64,000 nt of DNA, from the NCBI GenBank assembly GCA_910584995.1, contig CAJUDW010000011.1, positions 1 to 64,000 of the forward strand. The letters run 5' to 3'. The stretch's first letter is position 1. Every line of letters starts with the position of its first letter. The position numbers were made by a program, and so were the translations under genes. The notes beneath the pieces were generated by a model that saw nothing but the letters and a program-made list of their open reading frames with translations, was not told where the DNA came from and searched no databases. Below are positions 9,129 to 17,152 of this stretch, one piece after another. Origin of the DNA: an uncultured Oscillibacter sp. (GTDB lineage Bacteria > Bacillota > Clostridia > Oscillospirales > Oscillospiraceae).

Positions 9129-9304
9129 GAACCGGTATCCACCGGCTGAGGATGCCGGATGGGGGAGGGTCTTCGCCGTCCCGCAAGGCAAAATCCCCAT
9201 GGATACTTTGTGTATTGCAAGAATTTTTTATGGGTCAGGGCCGCAAAAGCCCCGCCCCGACGGCCTTTAACGCCTGTGGAGACAGGTTCTACAGCCTGCC
9301 CCTA

Positions 9305-9352
9305 TCAAAAAAGCACCGCCCCGTCCGGCTATGCCGGGCAGGGCGATTTTTT
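9305..9352. terminator. Bidirectional terminator between convergent genes
   Basis: Interrupted stem CGCCC..CCGGC / GCCGG..GGGCG (9318-9344) followed by six T on the plus strand and preceded by six A (six T on the minus strand). It sits between the HD gene (+) and the DUF2461 gene (-). Confidence 0.75.
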
Positions 9353-9368
9353 ACAGGCGGGCGGCGTC

Positions 9369-10079
9369 TCAGCCCCTCTCCTCCTGCTTGGCAGGCTCCC
9401 GGCTGTCCCGGGGATCCGGATCCCCGTCCAGCGTGACGAAATAGTCGTAAAAAGGCAGCAGGAAGCCGAAGCCCTGTTTAAGCCTCTCCAGAATGTCCCT
9501 GCTGAAAATCTCCTCCGTCAGCTTGTCCTCGTGAAGGATGGAGAAGGACTTGGCCCGGTACCAGGGCTCCAGCAGGGCCGAGGGGGCCGCGCCCCTGGGC
9601 TTTTTGTACTCCTCCACGGAGAGGCCGAACTCCTCCTGCCCCTCCAGGCGGCGCATCAGCTTCTCCATGGTCTCCGGATCCCGGGTAATCCTGGCCCGGA
9701 GTTTGGCCATGGTCAGGGGCTTTGGCAGGTAATAACCCATACCGCAACTCCAGCCGTCGGGGGCCAACTCAAACCAGAAGGTGGGTTTTGCCGTCCACTG
9801 TTCCGAGGGCTGCTCTACGGAAAACCAGAGGTGATCCTTGTAGGGCCCCCGTCCGTGGAGGCGGCGGGCGTCCCGGTAAATACGGGTGACCTTCCGGATA
9901 AGGCCGCAGTCCGGCCGCTCCTCCCGAAGATACGCGTACACCTCGTCCCCAAGTTCCCGCATAGGGTGATAAAAATGTTCCAAATAGATCTGCTTGTGGG
10001 CCTCAAACCAATCCCGCTCGTTGTTGAAGCGGATGCCCCACATGAAATCCACCGTCTCGCCGGTAAAGCCTGTAAACAT
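9369..10079 (-). CDS. DUF2461 family protein
   Basis: A 236-residue protein matching DUF2461 (TIGR02453): M-F-T-G-F-T-G-E-T-V-D-F-M-W-G-I-R-F-N-N-E-R-D-W-F near the start, R-I-Y-R-D-A-R-R-L-H-G-R-G-P-Y-K-D-H-L-W-F in the middle and G-M-G-Y-Y-L-P-K-P later. These blocks are conserved in the family, which has no established function. No signal peptide or membrane segment is seen. The ATG at 10079 has GGGAGG upstream. It stands alone between convergent yfbR-type and divergent AraC genes. Confidence 0.88.
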   Translation of the reverse strand: MFTGFTGETVDFMWGIRFNNERDWFEAHKQIYLEHFYHPMRELGDEVYAYLREERPDCGLIRKVTRIYRDARRLHGRGPYKDHLWFSVEQPSEQWTAKPTFWFELAPDGWSCGMGYYLPKPLTMAKLRARITRDPETMEKLMRRLEGQEEFGLSVEEYKKPRGAAPSALLEPWYRAKSFSILHEDKLTEEIFSRDILERLKQGFGFLLPFYDYFVTLDGDPDPRDSREPAKQEERG

Positions 10080-10336
10080 GGGTCCCTCCCTATCTCCCGG
10101 AATGGCCCCGCCCAAAATGGGGCCGTCGGGGTTCCGGACGCCCTGGAGAGTCTCCGGGGCTGCCGGTTAAGCAGAATCAAGATGATTCCGGAATGTAAAG
10201 CGGGCTCCCGGAAAACACACATGCGTTTCGCGGGCCCCGTCCCGCCGGTTGTCCATATCATAGCACAAAAAGGCGGCCCGGGCAACCATCCCGCTGCCAC
10301 GAGCCCCGTCGGAAATGCGGACTGGACATCTACTGT

Positions 10337-10377
10337 GTGGAATTTAATGTAATTTCGTGGAATTTATTGCAAATTTC
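10337..10377 (+). repeat. Two adjacent direct repeats, candidate AraC operator
   Basis: GTGGAATTTAATGTAATTTC (10337-10356) is followed at once by GTGGAATTTATTGCAAATTTC less its spacing base (10357-10377). The period is about 20 bp, two helical turns. The second copy overlaps the -35 element of the araC promoter. AraC-family proteins often bind direct repeats of this spacing. Confidence 0.6.
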
Positions 10378-10396
10378 GTCTCAGATGTGATATAAT
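10367..10396 (+). promoter_or_regulatory. Predicted sigma-A promoter of the araC gene
   Basis: TTGCAA (10367-10372), 18-base spacer, TATAAT (10391-10396), 67 bases before the ATG. Its -35 lies inside the second direct repeat, so the regulator may repress or tune its own gene. Confidence 0.65.
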
Positions 10397-10462
10397 TGGT
10401 TCCTACAAAAACCGTCAGCCCCGCCAATCAGCCTGCAAGCGGATGAGAAAGGAGCCGGAACG

Positions 10463-11308
10463 ATGGGTAATTTCTCTTTTTCCATCTTCCCAAATGAAAA
10501 TTTTCTGGATCTCCGCCTGTACCAATACGGCTGGGAGCAATGCGAACCACTCCATTCCTACGGTCCCTCTGTGCGGAACCACTATCTCTTCCATTATATC
10601 CTCTCCGGCAGGGGATCTTTGCTGTCCGCCGGGGAGGACAGCAAGGACCGCCGCTATGAATTAGCGGCGGGGCAGGGATTTTTGATCTGCCCCGGCCAGG
10701 TGAATACCTACAGCGCCACCAAGGACGACCCCTGGAAATACGTCTGGCTGGAATTCGACGGCCTGCGGGCAGGGGAATTCCTCACCAGCGCGGGCCTGGA
10801 TCTGGCCCAGCCCATCTATTCCCCCCGGGACTCCGCCCTGGGGGAACTGATGCGGGACGAGATGCTCTATATTACGGATCACGCCGAGGCGTCCCCACTG
10901 CACCTGATCGGGCATCTCTGCCTGTTCCTGGACGCCCTGATCCGCTCCTCCTCCACCCAAACCCTGAACCAGCGGCCCCAGCTGCGGGACTTCTACATCC
11001 AGGAGGCGGTGACCTTCATGGAGCAAAACTACCAGCGGAACCTGACCGTGGAGGAGATCGCGGGGGTCTGCCGCCTGAACCGCAGTTATTTCAGCAAGCT
11101 TTTCCGGGACAACCTGGGCTGCCCGCCCCAGGAGTTCCTGATCCGCCTGCGGCTGGCCAAGGCGGTAGAGTTGATGAAGACCACCAGTTCCTCCATCGGC
11201 GATATCTCCGCCCTGTGCGGGTATCCCAACCAACTCCATTTCTCCAGGGCCTTTAAGAAACGCTACGGCATCTCCCCCCGGGAGTGGCGCAGCAGGAACC
11301 GGGGGTAG
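10463..11308 (+). CDS. AraC-family transcriptional regulator
   Basis: A 281-residue DNA-binding regulator. The N-terminal half is a cupin-like AraC sensing domain (I-L-S-G-R-G-S-L near 55, G-Q-G-F-L-I-C-P-G-Q-V-N-T-Y near 85), and the C-terminal 100 residues hold two helix-turn-helix motifs ending with the family signature S-F-S-R-A-F-K-K-R-Y-G-I-S-P-R-E-W-R (written as FSRAFKKRYGISPREW). The ATG at 10463 follows GAAAGGAG. It converges on the alpha-galactosidase gene, so sugar-dependent control of that locus is likely but inferred. Confidence 0.93.
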   Translation: MGNFSFSIFPNENFLDLRLYQYGWEQCEPLHSYGPSVRNHYLFHYILSGRGSLLSAGEDSKDRRYELAAGQGFLICPGQVNTYSATKDDPWKYVWLEFDGLRAGEFLTSAGLDLAQPIYSPRDSALGELMRDEMLYITDHAEASPLHLIGHLCLFLDALIRSSSTQTLNQRPQLRDFYIQEAVTFMEQNYQRNLTVEEIAGVCRLNRSYFSKLFRDNLGCPPQEFLIRLRLAKAVELMKTTSSSIGDISALCGYPNQLHFSRAFKKRYGISPREWRSRNRG

Positions 11309-11360
11309 CCATATCGCCCGAAAAGGCAATTCAGGACGGGCAGTTTTTCGGAAATACAGG

Positions 11361-11389
11361 GGACGGGCCTTGCGGCCCGCCCCCCTTTT
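11361..11389 (+). terminator. Terminator between araC and the alpha-galactosidase gene
   Basis: Stem GACGGGCC / GGCCCGCC with loop TTGC (from 11362) followed by C5T4. It lies between convergent genes. Confidence 0.6.
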
Positions 11390-11390
11390 G

Positions 11391-13577
11391 TTATTCCGCT
11401 TTCAAATACAGCTGGAAGGACTGATAGTCCCCCATCAGCAGTTCCATGGGCAGCGGGTAGCCGCCCTCCATCAGGGCCGCGCCGCTGTAGGCCGCGCCCC
11501 CCTCCACACGGTAGCGCAGGGCCGGATCCAGCCCCCGCAGATACAGCGTCCGGAAGGGCGGATTCCCGCAGACAGGGCCGGTGACAACCGACGCCAGCGC
11601 CTCCCGCCGGTCCGGGGACACGTGTTCCCAGGCAGTGAAGGGGCCGTTCTCAAAGGGATCCGTCAGGCGGTAGTAATCGCCCCGCTGGATGAGGTCATAG
11701 TGCTCCTTGAAAAAGCGCACCTGCCGGGCCATCAGTTCCCGCTCCTCCGGCGTGGTCTTGCTGAGATCCATCTCATAGCCGAAGGTGCCCGCCATGGCCA
11801 CAACGCCCCGGGTCTCCAGCGGCGTAGTCCGCAGCGTCCCCGCGTTGGGCACGGCGGAAACGTGGGCCCCCATGGCGCTGACAGGATAGGCAAAGGAGGT
11901 GCCGTACTGAATCCGGAGCCGGTCCACCGCATCGGTGTTGTCGCTGCACCAGATCTGGGGAGTGTAATACAGCATGCCGGCGTCAAACCGGCCTCCGCCG
12001 CCGGCACAGCCCTCAATCAGCATCTGGGGGAAGTCCTGGTGCAGCCGCTCCAGCATATCATACACCCCCAGGACATAACGGTGGTAAACCTCCCCCTGCC
12101 GTTCCGAAGGCAGCTGGGCAGACCAGACGGTGGCCAGGGTGCGGTTGGCGTCCCATTTGACATAGGTGATCTCCGCGCTGGAGAGCACCGCCTTCAGCGC
12201 GCCGTAAATGTGATCCCGCACGTCCTGGCGGGAGAAATCCAGCACCAGCTGGCTGCGGCCGCGGGTGTGGGCGCGGCCGGGTATGGCCAGGGCCCAGTCG
12301 GGATGCTGGCGGTAAAGGGCGCTGTCCTCGCTGATCATCTCCGGCTCCACCCAGATGCCGAACCGCATCCCCAGTTCCTGGATCCGGGGCACCAGGGCCT
12401 CCAGGCCGCCGGGCAGCTTCCGCAGGTTCACGGCCCAGTCCCCCAGGGCCCGGTAATCGTCGTCCCGATCGCCGAACCAGCCGTCGTCCATCACCAGCAG
12501 TTCGATGCCCATAGGCGCCGCCGCCTGGGCAATCTCCACCAGCTTATCCGCGTCAAAGTCAAAGGTAGTGGCCTCCCAGTTGTTCACCAGGACGGGCCTC
12601 CGGCGGCCCTCATAGGGATCCCGCAGAAGATGCTCCCGGATGGCCCGGTGGAACCGGCGGCTCATCTGCCCGAAGCCGGAGGGGGAGCAGACCATGGCAG
12701 CCTCGGGGGTCTGGAAGGCCCCGCCGGGTTCCAGGGTCCAGGAGAAGTGGTAGGGGTTGATGCCCATGACAAGGCGGCAGTCCTCCAGCTGGGACCGCTC
12801 CGCCATGGCCTCGAAACTGCCGCTGTAAAGCAGCATGGCGCCATAGCAGAGGCCGTGCTCCTCCCCGGCGTCCGGGCGGCACAGCATAACAAACGGATTG
12901 TTCTGATGGCTGGAGAGGCCCCGGGTAGTGCCTACCCCCTGGATGCCGGGGGCCAGCGGCGTGCGGGTGGGGCAGCGTTCCATCATGTGCCGGCCGGCAA
13001 AGGTGATGATATCCAGCGGCGCGGCGTAGGGCAGATCCAGGCAGAGGGAGGCGGCCTTCAAAAGACGCACCGGCTTCTCCCCCCGGTTGACGATCCGCAC
13101 CGCCCGGGTAATGAGATCCACATCTTCAAACACGCCGTAATACAGTTCCGCCACCACATGGGAGGCAGGATCCTCCAGGAAGAGGATCAGGGTTTCGGCC
13201 TCCTGCCCCCAAAAGGCCGGCAGGCCTTCCAGGGTATACTTCCCCTTCCGGACTTCATAGCCGGTGTAGCGCAGATCTACGGCGTGGCTGCCGTCGGCCT
13301 GCTCTACCTCCAGGGAGGGGATGCGGTAATCCCCAACGCCGCAGGTGGAATACTCCTGGGGCAGGGTGTCCAAGGAGTAATCCCGGCGGTTCCCCGCCTC
13401 GTCGGGATTGGGGGTGTGGCTGCGGTCAGCCCGCCGGATCAGATAGGTCATATCCTCCTCCACCCGGGGGCCGTAGTAAGCGTGCAGCAGGACATGATAG
13501 GGATCCGCCTGCATCTGGTAGGTTGTATGGCTGGTGTGCAGCGTAAAAATCCGCTGCTCCTGATCGATAACAATCAT
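11391..13577 (-). CDS. Alpha-galactosidase, glycoside hydrolase family 36
   Basis: A 728-residue GH36 enzyme that removes terminal alpha-1,6-galactose from melibiose, raffinose and related sugars. It has an N-terminal beta-sandwich and a TIM barrel. Seen landmarks: E-L-L-V-M-D-D-G-W-F-G (about 352), the nucleophile Asp in V-K-W-D-A-N-R (about 476), E-G-C-A-G-G-G-G-R-F-D, and the acid/base Asp in W-C-S-D-N-T-D-A. No signal peptide is present, so the sugar is cleaved inside the cell, which fits the adjacent ABC importer. The length is normal for the family (about 730). It is last in the sugar cluster but has its own promoter, and a hairpin separates it from the permease gene. Confidence 0.95.
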   Translation of the reverse strand: MIVIDQEQRIFTLHTSHTTYQMQADPYHVLLHAYYGPRVEEDMTYLIRRADRSHTPNPDEAGNRRDYSLDTLPQEYSTCGVGDYRIPSLEVEQADGSHAVDLRYTGYEVRKGKYTLEGLPAFWGQEAETLILFLEDPASHVVAELYYGVFEDVDLITRAVRIVNRGEKPVRLLKAASLCLDLPYAAPLDIITFAGRHMMERCPTRTPLAPGIQGVGTTRGLSSHQNNPFVMLCRPDAGEEHGLCYGAMLLYSGSFEAMAERSQLEDCRLVMGINPYHFSWTLEPGGAFQTPEAAMVCSPSGFGQMSRRFHRAIREHLLRDPYEGRRRPVLVNNWEATTFDFDADKLVEIAQAAAPMGIELLVMDDGWFGDRDDDYRALGDWAVNLRKLPGGLEALVPRIQELGMRFGIWVEPEMISEDSALYRQHPDWALAIPGRAHTRGRSQLVLDFSRQDVRDHIYGALKAVLSSAEITYVKWDANRTLATVWSAQLPSERQGEVYHRYVLGVYDMLERLHQDFPQMLIEGCAGGGGRFDAGMLYYTPQIWCSDNTDAVDRLRIQYGTSFAYPVSAMGAHVSAVPNAGTLRTTPLETRGVVAMAGTFGYEMDLSKTTPEERELMARQVRFFKEHYDLIQRGDYYRLTDPFENGPFTAWEHVSPDRREALASVVTGPVCGNPPFRTLYLRGLDPALRYRVEGGAAYSGAALMEGGYPLPMELLMGDYQSFQLYLKAE

Positions 13578-13630
13578 AATTTTGAACCTCTCTGTGCGGT
13601 TGTCGCGGCCGCAGGGGCCTGCCTGCGGAA

Positions 13631-13659
13631 ATTGTATGCGATTTTCCCCGCTGACGCAA
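13631..13659 (-). promoter_or_regulatory. Predicted promoter of the alpha-galactosidase gene
   Basis: On the minus strand TTGCGT (13654-13659), 17-base spacer, TACAAT (13631-13636), 54 bases before the ATG. This allows the enzyme to be expressed apart from the transporter. Confidence 0.6.
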
Positions 13660-13713
13660 GGGGAAACCGCAGGGAAAAGGCCACAAAATCCATTGGCGGC
13701 GCATGCGGCGGCT

Positions 13714-13760
13714 TGTGAAAAATAACGGCCCCGGCTATGGAATGAACCAACGCCGGGGCT
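13714..13760 (-). terminator. Terminator-like hairpin between permease and alpha-galactosidase genes
   Basis: On the minus strand AGCCCCGGC (13752-13760) pairs with GCCGGGGC (13727-13735), followed by GTTATTTTTC. It lies just after the permease stop and could reduce read-through into the alpha-galactosidase gene. Confidence 0.55.
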
Positions 13761-13772
13761 GTTGTGGAAACC

Positions 13773-14612
13773 TTATTTTCCGCCGGTGGAGGCGATACCC
13801 TCAATGAACTGGCGCTGGAAGATCAAATACAGGATCACCATCGGCAGCATGGCCAGCAGGGAGCCGGCCATCAGCACCGGGAAGTTGGTGGTAAACTGGC
13901 CCCGCAGAGTGGCAAGGCCGGAGGAAAGGGTCATCATTTTCAGATCAGAGTTCACCACCAGGGGCCACATCAGATCGCCGTAAGCAAAGACGGCGGTGAA
14001 GATGGTCAGGGCGGCCACGGAGGTGCCCGTCAGGGGGAACATGACCTTGGTGAAGGTCTGCCACTGGTTGCACCCGTCCAGATAGGCGGCCTCGCCGATC
14101 TCCGTGGGGATGCCCATGTAGGTCTGGCGCAGGAAGAACACGCCAAAAGCACTGACCAGGCCCGGGAAAACCAGGGCGAAAATGGTGTTGGCCAGGCCCA
14201 TGTGGGCGATCATCTGGTACTGGGGGATAATGAAGATCTGGCTGGGCAGGGACATCTGCACCAGGACGATGCCGAAGAGCAGGCCCTTGCCCCGGAACTG
14301 AAGCTTGGCAAAGGCATAGCCCGCCATGGAACTGAAGACAATGGCGCAGATCACCCGGAAGAACACCATCAGCGTCGTATTCCAGTACAGGTTCAGGAAG
14401 GGAAGGCTTGCCATGGCGTCCCGGAAATTGTCCAGCATCAGCTGAGCGGGGAAAATGGTGGGCGGGATGGCAAGGCTCTCGGGAATGGTTTTGGAACTGG
14501 TGAGGATCATCCACACGAAGGGGAAGATCATGACAATGGAACTGAGGATCAAAACCAGGTAGGTGAGGACGGTTGTCATCTTCCTCGTTCTTTCCAAAGA
14601 AGAACTCTTCAT
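13773..14612 (-). CDS. Sugar ABC transporter permease, MalG/MsmG type
   Basis: A 279-residue inner-membrane permease with about six hydrophobic segments and the EAA loop (E-A-A-Y-L-D-G-C-N-Q-W-Q-T-F-T-K-V-M-F-P-L) that docks on the ATPase. It is the second permease of a CUT1 importer. I chose the ATG at 14612 because GGAGG is seven bases upstream; a GTG one codon earlier is too close. No ATPase gene is in the cluster; CUT1 importers in Firmicutes often share one MsmK-type ATPase encoded elsewhere. Confidence 0.93.
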   Translation of the reverse strand: MKSSSLERTRKMTTVLTYLVLILSSIVMIFPFVWMILTSSKTIPESLAIPPTIFPAQLMLDNFRDAMASLPFLNLYWNTTLMVFFRVICAIVFSSMAGYAFAKLQFRGKGLLFGIVLVQMSLPSQIFIIPQYQMIAHMGLANTIFALVFPGLVSAFGVFFLRQTYMGIPTEIGEAAYLDGCNQWQTFTKVMFPLTGTSVAALTIFTAVFAYGDLMWPLVVNSDLKMMTLSSGLATLRGQFTTNFPVLMAGSLLAMLPMVILYLIFQRQFIEGIASTGGK

Positions 14613-14624
14613 CACAGCGCCTCC

Positions 14625-15518
14625 TTACACATCGTAGTTGACCCACTTCTTCTGGCCCAGGAACTGCACCACAGTGATCACGCCAATCAGAAGCACGGTC
14701 CAAATGACAATGGCAGAGCCGGATCCGCGGCTGCCGGCCACGAAGGATTCCCGGTAGAACAGATACATCAGGCTCTGCACACTGGTCACAGCGGGGTTGG
14801 TGTCCTCCACCATCATGTAGATAAGGTCGTACACCTTCACGGAGGCCATGAGGCGCATAATCATCACAACGAACAGGGTGGGGGAGACCATAGGCAGGGT
14901 GATGTGGAAGAACTGGACCAGCTTGTTGGCCCCGTCGATCTGCGCGGCCTCATAGTAGGACTTGGAGATATTCTGAAGGCCCGCCAGAAGGAGCACAGCG
15001 TCATAGCCGATGTTGCTCCAGATGGCCACGATGGCGCAGGAGATCATGACCACCTTGGGGTCGGTAATCCAGCCTATGTGGCTGCCCATCATCTGGTTGA
15101 GGATGCCGTACTCGCCGTTGAAAATCCAGCGCCACACCATGGTGACGGCAGCGGGGGCGCACACCATGGGCAGGAAGAAGATGGTGCGGAAGGCGCCCTT
15201 GCCCTTGATTTTGGCGTTCAGGAGCATAGCCACCAGAAGGGCCAGGAACAGGCCCAGAGGCACCGTCAGGATACAGAAATAGATGGTATTCCAGGTGGCC
15301 CGCCAGAACTCGGGGCGCTGGAAAATGTCAATAAAATTTTGAAAACCGACAAATTTGTAATGGCCGAACCCCAGATGCTCACAGAAGCTGGTGTACAGCG
15401 TCTGGACAAAGGGCCACAGGTTCAGGACCAGCAGGCCGATGATGGTGGGGGCCACCATGATCCAGCCCCAGTTCTCCTCCCGTCTGGCGGCGGCGGACAG
15501 TTTTGTTCCCTTATTCAC
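14625..15518 (-). CDS. Sugar ABC transporter permease, MalF/MsmF type
   Basis: A 297-residue permease with about six membrane segments (first at W-I-M-V-A-P-T-I-I-G-L-L-V-L-N) and an EAA loop (E-A-A-Q-I-D-G-A-N-K-L-V-Q-F-F-H-I-T-L-P). Partner of the MalG-type permease 12 bases downstream. I prefer the GTG at 15518, which has AGAGGAGGG seven bases upstream; a GTG at 15536 overlaps the previous stop and would place that ribosome site inside the gene. Confidence 0.92.
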   Translation of the reverse strand: MNKGTKLSAAARREENWGWIMVAPTIIGLLVLNLWPFVQTLYTSFCEHLGFGHYKFVGFQNFIDIFQRPEFWRATWNTIYFCILTVPLGLFLALLVAMLLNAKIKGKGAFRTIFFLPMVCAPAAVTMVWRWIFNGEYGILNQMMGSHIGWITDPKVVMISCAIVAIWSNIGYDAVLLLAGLQNISKSYYEAAQIDGANKLVQFFHITLPMVSPTLFVVMIMRLMASVKVYDLIYMMVEDTNPAVTSVQSLMYLFYRESFVAGSRGSGSAIVIWTVLLIGVITVVQFLGQKKWVNYDV

Positions 15519-15532
15519 AACAAGCCCTCCTC

Positions 15533-16837
15533 TCACTCGTTAGCCAGTTTCTTGGCTGTCTCGGTGTTGATGATGCTCTGGATGTTGTCCATACCGGCAT
15601 CGAAGTTCTGCTGGCCGTTATAGATCTTGTTCAGTTCATCCAGCACAGGGGCCTTCCACTTGGGCCGGGCGGAGTTGTTGACGCTCTGGATGCCGTACCG
15701 GAACTGGTCGTTGAGAACCTCCAGATCCAGATCATAGCCGGCATTGGCGAAAGCGTCGAAATAGGGCTGCTCAGTACCGTTATAGGCGGAGATGGCCGCA
15801 CCGTAGCCGCTGGCGATGTTCTGGGCCTCCTCGGTGCCGAAGAACTTGATCACCTCCAGGGCGATGTCACGGGTCTTGCCGTGGGCGGCGGTGGAGTAGC
15901 ACAGGCCGTTGGAGATGGTGGCCCGGCCGTCGCCGGAGGCAGGATCGGGGCATTTGGGCAGAGGCGCGATATCCCACTTGCCCTGCATGTCAGGGAAGCT
16001 GGTTACGTCGTTCCACAGGTTCCAGTTGCCCTCCAGGAACATGGCGCCGCCTTCGGAGAAGAAAGTGGTCTGGGGCGTAGTTTCCGCGAAGTAGGTCTGG
16101 TCAGGGCACCAGTCAGTCTTCTGGAGATTGATGTAGAAATCCATGGCCTTCCGGGTGCCTTCCTGGTCAAAGCCGCCCTGGGTTTTATCCTCGGTGAGGA
16201 TGCAGCCGCCGGCCTGGTAAACAAAGTTCCAATAGCCCATCTGGTCGTCGTTATAGGCCATGAAGCCGTATTTGCCTGTGGCGTCGTGGATCTTCTGGGA
16301 GGCGTCGGTCATATCGTCCCAGGTCCAATCCCAGTCGGGATAGGGCACGCCTGCGGCGTCAAACATCTCCTTGTTATAGCAGAGGACGATGTTGTCCTTG
16401 TCCTTGGGCACGCCGTACATCCGGCCGTCGGAGCCCTGGGCATTGCCCAGGGAGATTTCCGAGAAATGATTCCCATAGTAGTTGGGATCCACGTCATTGT
16501 AGAGATCCGTCACGTCTGCCAGCATCCCGAATTCGGTATAATACAGGATCTGGTTAGTGTGCATCCAGAAAATGTCGGGCATGGTGTTGGACTCCGCAGA
16601 GGCCTCCAGCTTGGTCCAGTATTCGTTCCAGCTGGTGACCTGCACCTCAATCACCACGTCGGGGTTCACGGTCTGGGTATATGCGTCGCAGATAGCCTGC
16701 ATGGAGTCCCTCTGGTAGACGTCCCAGATCTGGAACATCAGGTGCGTTTTCCCGTCCGCAGCGCCGCAGCCCACCAAGGAGAACAGCATGGCCGCAGTCA
16801 TAACGGCGGTGAAAACGCGGGAAAGTCTTTTCTTCAT
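15533..16837 (-). CDS. Sugar-binding lipoprotein of the ABC importer
   Basis: A 434-residue extracellular solute-binding protein (SBP family 1). It has a lipoprotein signal: MKKRLSR, a hydrophobic stretch and the lipobox L-V-G-C with Cys at about 24, followed by the mature protein. The region E-V-Q-V-T-S-W-N-E-Y-W-T-K-L and W-D-W-T-W-D-D-M are typical of oligosaccharide binders. It captures the sugar outside and passes it to the two permeases encoded next. Context (GH36 enzyme, AraC genes) suggests alpha-galactosides such as raffinose or melibiose; that is inference. Confidence 0.93.
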   Translation of the reverse strand: MKKRLSRVFTAVMTAAMLFSLVGCGAADGKTHLMFQIWDVYQRDSMQAICDAYTQTVNPDVVIEVQVTSWNEYWTKLEASAESNTMPDIFWMHTNQILYYTEFGMLADVTDLYNDVDPNYYGNHFSEISLGNAQGSDGRMYGVPKDKDNIVLCYNKEMFDAAGVPYPDWDWTWDDMTDASQKIHDATGKYGFMAYNDDQMGYWNFVYQAGGCILTEDKTQGGFDQEGTRKAMDFYINLQKTDWCPDQTYFAETTPQTTFFSEGGAMFLEGNWNLWNDVTSFPDMQGKWDIAPLPKCPDPASGDGRATISNGLCYSTAAHGKTRDIALEVIKFFGTEEAQNIASGYGAAISAYNGTEQPYFDAFANAGYDLDLEVLNDQFRYGIQSVNNSARPKWKAPVLDELNKIYNGQQNFDAGMDNIQSIINTETAKKLANE

Positions 16838-16902
16838 AACATCTCTCCTCTCATCATCTTTTCATCATCGTTTCCTCATCAGCGCATTCTTTAATCACTC
16901 AT

Positions 16903-16932
16903 ATAATAACTTTTCCGGTGCGTCCCTGTAAA
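16903..16932 (-). promoter_or_regulatory. Predicted promoter of the sugar importer operon
   Basis: On the minus strand TTTACA (16927-16932), 18-base spacer, TATTAT (16903-16908). It lies 66 bases before the binding-protein ATG. The imperfect -35 and 18-base spacer suit an activated promoter. Confidence 0.55.
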
Positions 16933-16964
16933 TAGGCCGGGCTTTTGGTAAATATATCATAATG

Positions 16965-17030
16965 TTAGAAAATCTCGTATAGATATATATTTGCAATCAT
17001 TTTGGTATATTTAGAAAAAATTCGTTTAGA
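16965..17030 (-). repeat. Direct repeats upstream of the importer promoter
   Basis: TTAGAAAATCTCGTATAGA (from 16965) and TTAGAAAAAATTCGTTTAGA (17011-17030) share TTAGAAAA, then TCGT, then TAGA. They are about 46 bp apart and lie just upstream of the -35 element, where an AraC/MsmR-type activator would bind. Confidence 0.5.
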
Positions 17031-17089
17031 CGCACAGAAACACCGGTTTACAACTGGCAATAGTGCAAAAATGTTCTGACAATTTCAAC

Positions 17090-17122
17090 AAAAAAGAACG
17101 GGCCGCTTTTAGCAGCTCGTTC
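17090..17122 (-). terminator. Terminator of the second araC gene
   Basis: On the minus strand GAACGAGCTGC / GCGGCCCGTTC (17096-17122) is followed by six T. It begins about 30 bases after the stop. Confidence 0.65.
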
Positions 17123-17152
17123 AAAATTATGCCCATATGCTTGTCCCTTTGT

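Larger units (their letters stand above)
10080..10462. other. Intergenic region with the araC promoter and a repeat pair
   Basis: 383 bases between divergent genes. Bases 10337-10377 hold two direct repeats and 10367-10396 a promoter, both listed separately. The rest (10080-10330) is GC-rich with no open frame that has a ribosome site, and no clear RNA fold. Confidence 0.6.
16838..17152. other. AT-rich control region upstream of the sugar importer
   Basis: 315 bases, far more AT-rich than the surroundings. It contains a minus-strand promoter (16903-16932), a pair of direct repeats (16965-17030) and the terminator of the upstream araC gene (17090-17122), each listed separately. No gene is seen. 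Confidence 0.65.

Noticed and set aside
13764..15623. A 619-codon plus-strand frame
   Set aside because: Antisense of the two sugar permease genes, His/Gln/Gly-rich, without a ribosome site.
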